DNA from: Synechococcaceae cyanobacterium
GTDB lineage: Bacteria; Cyanobacteriota; Cyanobacteriia; PCC-6307; Cyanobiaceae
Direction of reading: 5' to 3'
NCBI GenBank assembly: GCA_947378425.1
Contig: CANCJV010000019.1
Span: 1-64,000, forward strand
Length of the DNA stretch: 64,000 nucleotides
The notes beneath the pieces are model-generated. The model was given only the letters and a program-made list of their open reading frames with translations, searched no databases and was not told the origin of the DNA. Every line of letters begins with the position of its first letter. The stretch's first letter is position 1. The translations under genes were made by a program, and so were the position numbers. Positions 49,657 through 58,289 of the stretch are shown piece by piece.

Positions 49657-50640
49657 ATGCTCTTAAGAATTCTTGCCACGGGCATGGGTTGCCTGTTCCC
49701 CCTCCTGGGGCTCAGGGCATGGGCGGCCGAGACCGGAACGGTCCAGGCGCCTGAGGTCGAAGTGCCCGGACGGGCCTCCCTCCCCTCCAGCAGCCCACCC
49801 TTCTCTCCCCTCGCCCAGCAAAGCGAAGCGATCCCCGCGGAGCCCCTTGCCCCAGCGGCGGGGACAACGGAAGAATCCCCCTGGGCCGGCAGCCTTGAAC
49901 TCTATGGATTCGCGCCACTCCGGGTCACCAACACCACCACGATCAACGGCTTCAGCGCCACGACCGATATGGGCCTGGGCTCCCTTCTGGAGCACCTCAG
50001 CGACATCTTCTATCTCCGCGGCAGCGTCGAATACAACCGGATCGGTTTACTCACCGATCTGAGCTACGTCGGGCTCGGGGCCGAACATTCCCGTCGCTTT
50101 GACTCCACCCGGGCCCTTCTGCCGGAACTCGATCGACCCAGGGCCCGCCGCACCGCAAGCGTGGGCCTCTCCGCCATCCAGGGCATCTATGACTTCGCTC
50201 TGCGCTACCGCTTCGGTGAGCGTGAGCGGCCGATCTCCCACAGCGGGGCGGTGACGGTGATTCCCTATGCCGGGATCAGGCTGCTCAACCTCGGACTGGA
50301 CATCAACACCTCCTTTGAGGGGCCGCTGGTGCAGACCTCGGGCAGTTTCAGCTTCGGCAAGCCGATCGTGCAGCCTCTCCTCGGCTTGCAGGGGCAGGTC
50401 TTCCTCTCGCCCCGTCTGCGCCTCTTCGCCCGAGGGGATCTGGGGGGGTTCGGTGCCAACTACAACGTGGACATGTCGGGCAATGCCCAGGCGGGTGTGG
50501 GCTACGCCATCGGCAACTCCACTCAACTCGATCTCTCCTGGCGCTACCTCTATCTGCTCGGCGATAACGGCGCCTCGCGACCATCTGGCTACACCATCAA
50601 TCAGAACGGGATTGAGATGGGTGTGAAGTTCTTCTTCTGA
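49657..50640 (+). CDS. Outer-membrane beta-barrel protein
   Basis: 327 residues. A Sec signal peptide (MLLRILATGMGCLFPLLGLR, cut near AWA-AE), a Pro/Ser linker, then alternating amphipathic strands (GSLELYGFAPLRVTNTTTIN, FYLRGSVEYNRIGLLTDLSY, YDFALRYRFGER, QLDLSWRYLYLLGDN) and a C-terminal Phe (VKFFF), the classic barrel-assembly signal. The family is unnamed to me. It diverges from FGE with 100 bases between, so the two may share control; a role in sulfate-ester or substrate entry is speculation. Confidence 0.75.
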   Translation: MLLRILATGMGCLFPLLGLRAWAAETGTVQAPEVEVPGRASLPSSSPPFSPLAQQSEAIPAEPLAPAAGTTEESPWAGSLELYGFAPLRVTNTTTINGFSATTDMGLGSLLEHLSDIFYLRGSVEYNRIGLLTDLSYVGLGAEHSRRFDSTRALLPELDRPRARRTASVGLSAIQGIYDFALRYRFGERERPISHSGAVTVIPYAGIRLLNLGLDINTSFEGPLVQTSGSFSFGKPIVQPLLGLQGQVFLSPRLRLFARGDLGGFGANYNVDMSGNAQAGVGYAIGNSTQLDLSWRYLYLLGDNGASRPSGYTINQNGIEMGVKFFF

Positions 50641-50702
50641 TCCTGGGGCGTGTCTGTGGCCTCGGCCTTGTGGAGGACAGGTCTCACCGCCCGCCCGCCC
50701 CT

Positions 50703-50792
50703 GCCGAACGCTTGCCATCACCAGGCCACAGAAAGAAACCGCATTCATCGGCAACTTTATGGTGGTGGTTCTGATAAATGGTGATAGTGGGC
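50703..50792. other. attC-like site, degenerate (distal end of array)
   Basis: GCCGAAC (50703-50709) opens the site and AGTGGGC (50786-50792) closes it; the consensus would be RYYYAAC and GTTRRRY, so both boxes carry changes. Inner arms CCATCACCAGGCCAC and GTGGTGGTTCTG...ATGG pair imperfectly with bulges, as in attC hairpins. It lies 42 bases past the DUF1254 stop. Probably the last, worn site of the array. Confidence 0.65.
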
Positions 50793-50833
50793 GCTCAATT
50801 TGGAGATTTGATGCTACAGCGTGAAAGGATCAA

Positions 50834-52345
50834 TCAATGCTGTAACTCGATTGCACCTGGACGCCAGGTTTTATTGAACCAGGGCTCCAACGGACCATAC
50901 AGGCGCAGTAGCGTGAACCATCCCTTGCCAGGAATCGTCTGGACCCAGTTTTTCTCGAATCCAACAGGGGCCTTAGGACCAAACCAAACATCAACAGATC
51001 CATCGGCATTGGTTTTAATGCCCTTGTCCTGGCTGCTGACACTCGGGGCCTTCTGGTCTGTCTGCAGCATCGAACGCGTCTGGGTGTCATACACGATCAC
51101 AGACCAGAAATCTGCCACTGGGATGTTGGGCGGGAGTCGCAGCCTGTAGGTTTTGCTGCCATCGAGGCGGGCGCCCTTTGAATCCAGCGACGCCCAGGGA
51201 TACTGAGAGCCCTTGCCAACAATCTTTTCTTCCATGGCCGGCGTGACACCGGTTGCAAAGTAATAATAAAAGATGGAGCCATCAAGGTTAGCCACACCTG
51301 GGGAGACTTGGAATTTGTAACCACCAAAGAATGGCAGCCGCCAGGAACTATTGGGGTAGAAGTAAGCTTCTGGCTCGCGAATTTTGAGGGCAAGGGTTCG
51401 CGCAGTCACAGCACCGATGTTGGCGGCGTCCGAGAGGATCTTCTTCATGCGCTCGTCGGGGTTGAATGGCTTGCCCTTGACGATGCCGATCGAGGCGAAT
51501 AGCCCCAACGTCGTCGGGTCAGAGCCGATGGGTGGTTCCTCCTGAATCACCTGGTTAAGCAGTGCCCAGAAGGAAAAGTCGCCGGGGGCAACAAAATTTG
51601 CCGGCACGGCAGAGGCATTGGCAAACTTGATCGCCGGCGGGTTGGCAGCAGCGGAAAGTTGGTAGATCTTCAGATTCGCCTTGACCGACTCGACAGCTGG
51701 CTTGGTGGAACCAGCCACCAGAAAGGAGCGGAAGAACAGCCAGTTGCCGTAGGTTTTTGGTTTGACAACTACATAGCCTTGAGGGATGGTGCCCTGATAC
51801 CCGGGGGGCAGAAATAGGTACTTACCGCCAGCACCTTTATCGGCTCCCGTGATGCCGATGTCGACAACCCAGCGATACCAGAAGTCATTGACAGCACCCA
51901 GCACTTTGGGGGGTACTTCGAGCACCAAGGGACCCTTCTTGGTGTCAAGCCAAATGAAGCTGTACACCGTGTTGTCGTTGGCCGTGAGTTCCACCGTTCT
52001 GGAATCGACCAGGTTCTCCCAGATCACGTTAGTCGTGTTGACTGGGCCGAACTTGCGCAGCGATTCACGCATGCCGGCCTGATTCACGATCGGGATGGCG
52101 AGCAGGTAGGCCTGCAAGGCACGGGACCGATCCAGGTTGTCGTAGTTTTTGTCAATTGTGTCCGTCTTCGGGAAACCGTCGATGAGGTCTAACGTACCGA
52201 TAGAAGTCTCGAGCCGGTCAGAAGTGGCCACCCCAGGTGCTATCGGCGTCGTCATCTTGAACGTCTGAGCCGAGGCAGAAGTGGCAAGATTCGTAACAAG
52301 AGCGGCCACTGCCAGGCCGCTGCGGAGTTGGCATGACGAACTCAT
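50834..52345 (-). CDS. DUF1254/DUF1214 protein, secreted (integron cassette gene)
   Basis: 503 residues with a signal peptide (SGLAVAALVTNLATSASA-Q). The N-terminal DUF1254 part includes DFWYRWVVDIGITGADKGAGG and the C-terminal DUF1214 part FWSVIVYDTQTRSMLQTD, ending GKGWFTLLRLYGPLEPWFNK. Function is not established; these proteins are often near sulfatases and lipid-related genes. It fills the space between two attC-like sites and reads toward the left-hand one, so it is most likely a large cassette, although its contextual link to the sulfatase would fit too. Confidence 0.9.
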   Translation of the reverse strand: MSSSCQLRSGLAVAALVTNLATSASAQTFKMTTPIAPGVATSDRLETSIGTLDLIDGFPKTDTIDKNYDNLDRSRALQAYLLAIPIVNQAGMRESLRKFGPVNTTNVIWENLVDSRTVELTANDNTVYSFIWLDTKKGPLVLEVPPKVLGAVNDFWYRWVVDIGITGADKGAGGKYLFLPPGYQGTIPQGYVVVKPKTYGNWLFFRSFLVAGSTKPAVESVKANLKIYQLSAAANPPAIKFANASAVPANFVAPGDFSFWALLNQVIQEEPPIGSDPTTLGLFASIGIVKGKPFNPDERMKKILSDAANIGAVTARTLALKIREPEAYFYPNSSWRLPFFGGYKFQVSPGVANLDGSIFYYYFATGVTPAMEEKIVGKGSQYPWASLDSKGARLDGSKTYRLRLPPNIPVADFWSVIVYDTQTRSMLQTDQKAPSVSSQDKGIKTNADGSVDVWFGPKAPVGFEKNWVQTIPGKGWFTLLRLYGPLEPWFNKTWRPGAIELQH

Positions 52346-52413
52346 TTCGACTGCTCCTGGCGCTGGGGGAAGATCTAAAGCTTATCTCAGGTTCTCCTGC
52401 CTACGGATGCCCC

Positions 52414-52499
52414 CCACAACGCTGCTATCACCAGGCCGCAGAGAGCCAAGGAGATCAACGACGATCATTGGGTGGCGGTTCAGGTGTATGGCATTGGTA
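52414..52499. other. attC-like site, degenerate
   Basis: CCACAAC (52414-52420) and ATTGGTA (52493-52499) are worn core boxes. Inner arms CTATCACCAGGCCGC and GTGGCGGTTCAGGTG...ATGG pair as in the 57861 site. Separates the DUF1254 gene from the HicAB remnant. Confidence 0.65.
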
Positions 52500-52517
52500 G
52501 CCGATTTAACGCCTGCC

Positions 52518-52729
52518 CTACAGATCACCTGGTTCAAGGATGGTGACCTTGGCGATTCAAGACAGTTTCCTGTGGCCAATCTCCTCGTCATCATGGAATG
52601 CAAAGACATATTTTGGAAGTCCTCTTGTTCGAGGCCCCTGCATGATCCTGGCTGACGCTTAACTCTCAATCCAATGGACAGGACTTCCTCCATGACTTTA
52701 TTCGCTTTGGCAGACGGCCAATTGCTCAT
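52518..52729 (-). pseudogene. HicA-type mRNA interferase toxin, broken
   Basis: Begins MSNWPSAKANKVMEEVLSIG and VKRQPGSCRGLEQEDF, the HicA pattern in which GSHR carries the catalytic His; here it reads GSCR, so that His is replaced by Cys. A frameshift near 52615 moves to KYVFAFHDDEEIGHRKLS, then a TGA, then IAKVTILEPGDL and TAG at 52518. Missing His, frameshift and stop all mean no toxin. Follows the intact HicB-like gene. Confidence 0.82.
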
Positions 52730-52776
52730 GCAGAGAATGGAGGCGAGAATCTGATGCCAACTGGTTCCGATTCACT

Positions 52777-52935
52777 CTATTCAAGCCGTTCAGCGATCAC
52801 GCGAAGGGCCAAGATCTCAGCCTTTGCCATCGCATTAGCAGAGGAACCTCCCCACGCAAGAATACCAGGCAGTTCGGGCAGCTCCGCGTTCCAATGACCA
52901 TCTACCTCTTGTTCGCACTCCAGCGTGAAATCCAT
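52777..52935 (-). CDS. HicB-like antitoxin, small
   Basis: 52 residues from ATG 52935: MDFTLECEQEVDGHWNAELP then ELPGILAWGGSSANAMAKAE and ILALRVIAERLE. This is the partial RNase-H-like fold of HicB/DUF1902 antitoxins with the conserved ELPG turn. There is no C-terminal DNA-binding domain, as in the short HicB type. It precedes the broken HicA gene by 47 bases, so the antitoxin has outlived its toxin. Confidence 0.8.
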   Translation of the reverse strand: MDFTLECEQEVDGHWNAELPELPGILAWGGSSANAMAKAEILALRVIAERLE

Positions 52936-53147
52936 GTCTTCTTACAAGCAGATACCATTGTAGCCAGAATCAAGGTTCGGGTATATCCATTCCTTTTGCA
53001 TAGCCCGGCGTCCACCACATAGATTCCGCTATCGATGCCATTACCCGCCACAGGTCACCGAAATAAAATGCCCAGCCAACTTCGGTGGATGGTGCCCATG
53101 GACGCTGCTAGATAACAGAACCAACTCCGCCCTTTGATGAGTTTTCT
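52936..53147. other. Intercassette spacer
   Basis: 212 bases where an attC for the 2H/HAD cassette would be expected. GCGTCCA...TGGACGC arms are visible, but no pair of core boxes is good enough to call. Confidence 0.3.
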
Positions 53148-54704
53148 CTATTTGGGCCGGAAGATGGCATTCCAGTCGTGCTTCATGTCCACAACGAGCC
53201 AGCCCCTGTTGGGGGCTTGATTGAGGGCTTCGACCAGCTTGCCGGTGCTCTTCGTGTCGGCGTCATAGGCATATTCGCCTTCACTGTCGGTATGGTGGAC
53301 GATGAGGCCGAAACTGGGGCGCGGGTTGTTGATCGTGGTGTACTGCAACATCGCAAGGTCGCCATCACTATTCCCGCAACATATAGTAGGTCGCCGGCCG
53401 ATAAACTGATTAATTCCCACTGGCTTACCCTCCTTGTCGTTGACAAATAGATAGTCAAGAGATTTTATTAGCACCGGTCCGCTGTCGCGTAGCTCAAATG
53501 TCGTCCGCGCTGTCGAGCCGACAACCTGTTCCGGTGGTATGCCGTAGACACGCTCCACCCAGACACGCATGAAGTCCGCACCGCCACCGGAAACAATGAA
53601 GTTCTTGAAGCCATTGGCCTGCAGAAAGCGCAGCAGTTCCTGCATGGGTTGGTAGGTGAGTTCGTCATAGGGCCTGCCAAATCGCGGATGTCTGGCCGAT
53701 CTGAGCCATGCCTCCACGGCCTCACTGAATTCGTCGGTCGTCATCCCAGCATGGGTGAGCGCCAAGATCTGCATCAGGCCATCGAAGTGTTCGCCTTCAA
53801 GGAGTTTTCTAAAGTCGCCTGCCAAGGCGGCTTGCACCATGGGATCCGATGCGAGCCTGGGCTCAGTGAGGATGCGTCGCTTCAGTTCGTCGAAGGCAAA
53901 GGCTGCTTGAAACGGCAACGGATTCTCCGGCCAGAGACAGCCGTCGTTATCGAACACGGCGATGCGTTCTGCCAGTGGCAAGAAGTCGGGTGATTCATCC
54001 TTAGTCACCTTGCCGATGTACGCGAGGATTGCCTGTTTTGCATGGCCATCGTTCCAGGAGGGCAGCGGATCGGCAGCAGTGGAGAGGTCGTAGAGCTTTC
54101 TCTGGGCGACACCGAAATCCCCCACGTGGTAGAGGCTCACGGATTCTGCCCGGAAGGTAAAGGCCTCGAATTCCTCAGCTTTCAGAGCGTCCACAAAGTC
54201 ACGGGTACCGATGCCGACGCTGAGATGAGGGTGGTAGTTCACGCCTGTGCGGGATCCGACGAAGTCGTTCACATAGTCCACTGTCGGCTGGCTGATCGCC
54301 CCGCCGTCGGGGCGGGGTGCAAACGCCTCGCCTGTCCCCTTCTCCACAGCGAAGGGGGCGACGGCGTCGATGATCTTTTGCTGAAGTCGACGCAGCTCCG
54401 GGGTCGGTTTGATGACGATTCCCACCAACCCGAGACTCTTGTAGGCCAGGTCATAGAAGCCAGTCGCAGTGCTTTCCCATTTCATCGGCCGCTCTGTGCG
54501 CAGCACTCTGACCACTGCATTCGCGACTTCGTCCAGATCCACCGTTCGAACGTACCTTTGAAGAATGGTGATATGCGGCGCGTGGTTGGCATCGAGTGCG
54601 AAACCATCTGGATAGTCCTCTCGTAGCCGAGTGTTCACCGCCTCCGCCTTCTCAACCGTTGCAGCATCTGGATCAAGCAGTACGTCGATTGCGATCAAGG
54701 TCAT
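53148..54704 (-). CDS. 2H phosphoesterase - HAD phosphatase fusion protein
   Basis: 518 residues with two enzyme domains. The N-terminal ~210 residues are a 2H (RNA-ligase/cyclic-phosphodiesterase) domain: H44-x-T46 in APHITILQRYV and H160-x-S162 in YHPHLSVGIG. The C-terminal ~280 are a HAD hydrolase: D252/D254 in VFDNDGCLW, Ser372 in FIVSGGG, and GNSDGDLAML near 444-453. All catalytic residues are present. A 2H domain opens cyclic phosphates and a HAD removes phosphomonoesters, so a two-step reaction on one molecule is a fair guess. No helices in the membrane. Starts 40 bases from attC 54745. Confidence 0.88.
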   Translation of the reverse strand: MTLIAIDVLLDPDAATVEKAEAVNTRLREDYPDGFALDANHAPHITILQRYVRTVDLDEVANAVVRVLRTERPMKWESTATGFYDLAYKSLGLVGIVIKPTPELRRLQQKIIDAVAPFAVEKGTGEAFAPRPDGGAISQPTVDYVNDFVGSRTGVNYHPHLSVGIGTRDFVDALKAEEFEAFTFRAESVSLYHVGDFGVAQRKLYDLSTAADPLPSWNDGHAKQAILAYIGKVTKDESPDFLPLAERIAVFDNDGCLWPENPLPFQAAFAFDELKRRILTEPRLASDPMVQAALAGDFRKLLEGEHFDGLMQILALTHAGMTTDEFSEAVEAWLRSARHPRFGRPYDELTYQPMQELLRFLQANGFKNFIVSGGGADFMRVWVERVYGIPPEQVVGSTARTTFELRDSGPVLIKSLDYLFVNDKEGKPVGINQFIGRRPTICCGNSDGDLAMLQYTTINNPRPSFGLIVHHTDSEGEYAYDADTKSTGKLVEALNQAPNRGWLVVDMKHDWNAIFRPK

Positions 54705-54744
54705 TTGGCTTTTACCTTCCTGGTGGTTTATAGTACCTATGTTC

Positions 54745-54831
54745 GGCTAACGGTTCAGATCAGAAGCGGGACAGTGCTGCTTGTGATTGACTGAATCCTC
54801 AACTCCCGCCTGCTGTATCTGGATGTTCGAT
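54745..54831. other. attC site (CAGATCAG type)
   Basis: GGCTAAC (54745-54751) and GTTCGAT (54825-54831). Inner arms CAGATCAGAAGCGGGA and TCCCGCCTGCTGTATCTG pair with the asymmetric bulges that attC sites need. 87 bases. It lies 16 bases past the stop of the SRPBCC gene. Confidence 0.8.
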
Positions 54832-54846
54832 GCTGTGAAATAGCCC

Positions 54847-55263
54847 TCATCTGACCTTTTTAGCCTCGACGTGGCGAGCGAATCTGTCCAGGATAGCTTG
54901 CCATCCCTGCCGTTGCTGCTCACCCGAATTCGTTGATTCAGCATCGAAGCTCTCACGAACAGTCACCGACTCATCACTCTCAGCGAACTCCACTGCTACT
55001 TGCCGCTCGTCTTCTAAAACGAATTCGATGAGCTCGCAGGGGACGACTTTCGTGAAGGTGCCTTTGAGATCAAATCCCATGCTGCCATTTTTGGTCTCCA
55101 TGCGGTATGAGAACTTTCCACCGGGGCTCAGGTCGATCTCTGCACTTGGGCAATGCCAGTCCTCCGAAGCCGCATTCCACTGCTGAATGTCAGCAGGTGA
55201 GGTCCACGCTTTCCACACTTCTTTGATGGGAGCAGCAACGTGGACCATGATGGTGATTCGCAT
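54847..55263 (-). CDS. SRPBCC / AHSA1-family protein (integron cassette gene)
   Basis: 138 residues from ATG 55263 (MRITIMVHVAAPIKEVWKAW). WTSPADIQQWNAASEDWHCP, then DLSPGGKFSYRMETKNGS and FDLKGTFTKVVPCELIEFVL fit the AHSA1/START-like helix-grip fold, which binds hydrophobic ligands. GWQAILDRFARHVEAKK is the usual last helix. Intact and flanked by two attC sites: a textbook single-gene cassette. Confidence 0.92.
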   Translation of the reverse strand: MRITIMVHVAAPIKEVWKAWTSPADIQQWNAASEDWHCPSAEIDLSPGGKFSYRMETKNGSMGFDLKGTFTKVVPCELIEFVLEDERQVAVEFAESDESVTVRESFDAESTNSGEQQRQGWQAILDRFARHVEAKKVR

Positions 55264-55286
55264 GATTCTCCTTGGTTGTGACGTGC

Positions 55287-55377
55287 ATTTACCGCTTGTT
55301 ATCACCTAGCCGCTGAGAGTGCTTGGATCATGAATGGGATTGCTCGGTGGCGGCTCAGGTGAATGGTGATGTTAGAT
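55287..55377. other. attC site (CATCACC type)
   Basis: ATTTACC (55287-55293, one change from RYYYAAC) and GTTAGAT (55371-55377, perfect consensus). Arms TATCACCTAGCCGC and GCGGCTCAGGTGAATGGTG pair. 91 bases. Confidence 0.8.
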
Positions 55378-55439
55378 CTTAAAGTCAAGAGAATTCGCAT
55401 CAAAAATTATTTCTGGAAGCGGTCTGTGGCTAATGTACT

Positions 55440-56774
55440 GTGAATTCAACAAGTTGGCACCCTGATGGGCCCCGACCATCATCGCTTTTAGCACTTTTCC
55501 TGATCGGGGCATGTGGTTCAACACCGATTAGCACAACATCATCCAAGCCTGCCACGGCTTTTGTAGCGACGGAACGTCCGGTATCTCCGGCTGAGCCAGG
55601 TTCCACCTTGCTGGTGGTAGGCAACACGATCCGCACGATCTCCTCGGCGCCCACTATCCCGCCGCCAGGGGAAGCGCTGACCCGGATCGCCGGTGCGGGA
55701 CGTGTGCTGTTGCCGGGCCTGATCGATAATCACGTGCATGTGCTGATGAGTGCCAGCAGCCAGGCGGTCTGCTCGATCCCAAGGTGGAGCCGAAGTTGCT
55801 GTAGGGGAGGGCCACTGCGGAGGCGGGCAGGATGTTGCTGCGGGGCTTCACCAGTGTGCGCGACCTCGGCGGGCCGATGCTGGTCGATCGGCCGGCCATC
55901 GACCGGGTCAGCCTGCCGGGCCCCCGCATCTATCCCACTGGAGCGATGATCTCCCAGACTTCAGGCCATGGCGATTCACGACTCCCCCACGAGCGTTCAA
56001 GGCACTTCTTCGGGGAGGTGTCTCGCGGAGAGAAGCTGGGAGCCAACTTCATTGCCGATGGGTGCGATGAGGTGCTCACCGCCATCCGCGAAAACCTCCG
56101 GGCCGGCGCAAGCCAGATCAAGGTGATGGCCGGTGGCGGGGGGGCCACGGCCTACGACCCCCTCGACGTGACGCAGTACACCCTCTATGAGATGAAGGCC
56201 GCCGCAGAGGCGGCTGGCGACTGGGGCACCTATGTGACGGTGCACGCCTACACCCCGAGAGCGTTGCGGCGCGCCGTGGAGGCTGGCGTGAAGTGCATCG
56301 AGCAAGGCCAGTTGCTTGTATCAAGCCACGATGAAGCTGCTGGGGGAGCAAGGGATCTGGTTGAGCCTGCAGGCTCTCGACGAAGCTTCCCCCACGGCGC
56401 CGGAGAACGTGCGGCAGAAGAGGCACACTGTGGTGAAGGGAACCGACAACGCCTTCCGTTGGGCGAAACAGTTCAGAGTGAAACTCGCCTGGGGCACCGA
56501 CTTCCTGTTCATGCCAGGCCAGAACGTGAAACAGAACTCCGATCTCATCAAGCTGAAGCGATGGATGACACCGGCTGAGGCCCTCAAGTTGGTGACCCAT
56601 GACAACGCTCAGCTCTTGGCACTCTCAGGCCCCCGCAATCCCTATCCCGGCAAGCTAGGTGTCGTGGTACCCGGCGCCCTGGCTGATCTGATCCTGGTGG
56701 ATGGCAACTCGCTGGAAAATTTCAGTCTGATTGCCGATCCTCAGAAGCTCTTCCTTGTGATCATGAAGGATTGA
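55440..56774 (+). pseudogene. Amidohydrolase (imidazolonepropionase-like), two frameshifts
   Basis: The N-terminal part (lipoprotein-like start ALFLIGACGS) reaches LLPGLIDNHVHVLMSASS, with the metal-binding HxH. A shift near 55790-55830 leads to MLLRGFTSVRDLGGPMLVD and ASQIKVMAGGGGATAYDP (the metal-bridging Lys region), VTVHAYTPRALRRAVEAG. A second shift near 56310 gives WLSLQALDEASP, KLAWGTDFLFMPGQN (catalytic Asp) and LTPAEAL-like ending to 56774. All metal ligands were present before decay. It runs opposite to its neighbouring cassettes. Confidence 0.85.
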
Positions 56775-56820
56775 CGCATTTACAAGAACAGCAGCGGGCC
56801 GCACACACCTTCATGAGTGG

Positions 56821-56908
56821 ATCCAACGCTCATCATCCCCCGCCAGCTTACGCTCAAGAGGATGTCCATCTACCCTATGCCGGGTCGAGTAGATAATGAT
56901 GCTGGAAT
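56821..56908. other. attC-like site, weak
   Basis: ATCCAAC (56821-56827) is a perfect RYYYAAC. The closing box is worn (GCTGGAAT at 56901-56908 against an expected GTTGGAT). Inner ATCATC and GATAATGATG can pair. It sits 22 bases past the stop of the next minus-strand gene, the expected place. Confidence 0.5.
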
Positions 56909-56929
56909 GCGTGCCAGAGGCATAATCGG

Positions 56930-57766
56930 TCATTGTACCCAGATCTCAAGTTGCCCCCTAGGGACACGATAGCCCGGTTTAGAAAGGTCAATTAGATCGC
57001 TAATTCGGATATTCGTCTTTGCCTGGATAAACTTCTGTAAATTCTCGGCTGCCGCACGATCTGCAGGTCCTGAATAGCGAATACTAGCCCCACGAATCCC
57101 CTGAACTTGCTCGGTCCCTGGGGCCGAAACGTTCATTTCCTTCAAAGATCCCTGGATCTTCTTGGCAAGATCAGCTTGCTTTCCATATTGAATAAATACT
57201 AGCCTAATACCCTCCAGTGATTGGGGAGTTGCGGATGTAGGGGCTAGAGCTGCTAAGGCTCGCGAAATACTTGCACTTTCAGATACTTGCTCAGGAGTCT
57301 CAGCTGTCCCAGACACACTTGATCTAGCCTTGGTTTGTGCAGATTGCTCGAGGAATCCAAACTCCTTCTTGTAGTATGAAGGATCTGCCCTGTTGGACCT
57401 TGTGAGTATATGCTTGGCAACAGCCAGCTCCCTTGGTTGCTGATTATTCCCTTTGGCTTCTTCTATTGAGCTTCGTATAAGTAATACTGCAATCTGACTT
57501 ACGGGATCATTGTCAGTATCTGGCTTGCATGCAAATAAATATAACCAGCATTTCTCTCTGACTTTAATGGCTTCGTTTAAGGCAACCAAGGATATATCTC
57601 TCTTGGAATCGCGCTCAGATAGTGTTGCTACCAATGACTGAATCAGCTGCCCCCGCTTCAGTGAGTCTGCGACGTTGCTTGCTGCCACTCCAATGACTAT
57701 TGGAATCAGGCCAAGAACTAGGGACTTGAATAGTATATCGAACTTGTCCCAATTGTCTTTTGGCAT
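56930..57766 (-). CDS. Hypothetical membrane-anchored protein (integron cassette gene)
   Basis: 278 residues. One N-terminal helix (SLVLGLIPIVIGVAASNVAD), then a charged helical region, a Ser/Thr/Ala-rich linker near 150-185 and a C-terminal alpha/beta domain (LVFIQYGKQADLAKKIQGSL, GIRGASIRYSGPADRAAAEN) resembling LytR_C/SPOR-like envelope domains. I do not recognise the full family. AT-richer than the core. Start ATG 57766, close to attC 57861. Confidence 0.65.
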   Translation of the reverse strand: MPKDNWDKFDILFKSLVLGLIPIVIGVAASNVADSLKRGQLIQSLVATLSERDSKRDISLVALNEAIKVREKCWLYLFACKPDTDNDPVSQIAVLLIRSSIEEAKGNNQQPRELAVAKHILTRSNRADPSYYKKEFGFLEQSAQTKARSSVSGTAETPEQVSESASISRALAALAPTSATPQSLEGIRLVFIQYGKQADLAKKIQGSLKEMNVSAPGTEQVQGIRGASIRYSGPADRAAAENLQKFIQAKTNIRISDLIDLSKPGYRVPRGQLEIWVQ

Positions 57767-57860
57767 GCTGCGGCCTCATACGCTTTCCAAAAGATAGTGA
57801 GTCTCTCGTCTGCGAGAGCATCTTCTTCATGTTGCGTTAACGATTAGGTTCTGTCGGTCA

Positions 57861-57950
57861 GTCCAACGCTTCCCATCACCTGGCCGCAAATAGCTTCTGG
57901 GCGCGGCAGGCAACATTTGGCGGCGGCACAGGTGGATGGCGATGTTGGGT
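57861..57950. other. attC site (CATCACC type), well preserved
   Basis: GTCCAAC (57861-57867) and GTTGGGT (57944-57950), both perfect consensus boxes. Arms CCATCACCTGGCCGC and GCGGCACAGGTGGATGG pair with single-base bulges. 90 bases. Confidence 0.88.
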
Positions 57951-58289
57951 TGGCTATTTGTTCGGTGAAGGTGGAAAGACATCTTACGTATGTTGTTTGC
58001 TCGCGACCATGGCTTGTTGCAGATTACTATAGCCCACGACCTCTAACTATGCCACTTAGCCCATTTTTCGGGAGACTGCCCCTCAGTGGCGCCAAGGAGT
58101 GCACGGCGGCACAGCAGAGAACTGGATGAGTTGAAAGACAGGCCCAACGAGGCCAGGCCCAAGGTTGCCGAGGCGGACATCACTCAGGCATCACTCAAAC
58201 AAGGCATCACACGATGTAAATCAAGATATATGTAGCTCCATTTTGCAGGAGCCCTGAATAGCTACTCTAAAAATTTAGAGACTAGCGCT
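57951..58289. other. Gene-free stretch with possible coding remnant
   Basis: 339 bases. Bases 58100-58215 on the plus strand read like the end of a protein (RELDELKDRPNEARPKVAEA), without start; probably debris of an older gene. No attC boxes. Confidence 0.3.

Noticed and set aside
36000-50700. attC sites in the MNIO/J-HNH island
   Set aside because: I scanned for paired core boxes with hairpins and found none convincing, so I treat this island as separate from the integron array.
52936-53147. Possible attC for the 2H/HAD cassette
   Set aside because: Some arm pairing (GCGTCCA/TGGACGC), but no acceptable RYYYAAC/GTTRRRY pair; not reported as a site.
58100-58215. Short coding-like stretch RELDELKDRPNEARPKVAEA
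   Set aside because: No start, too short and no family match; noted only as possible debris.
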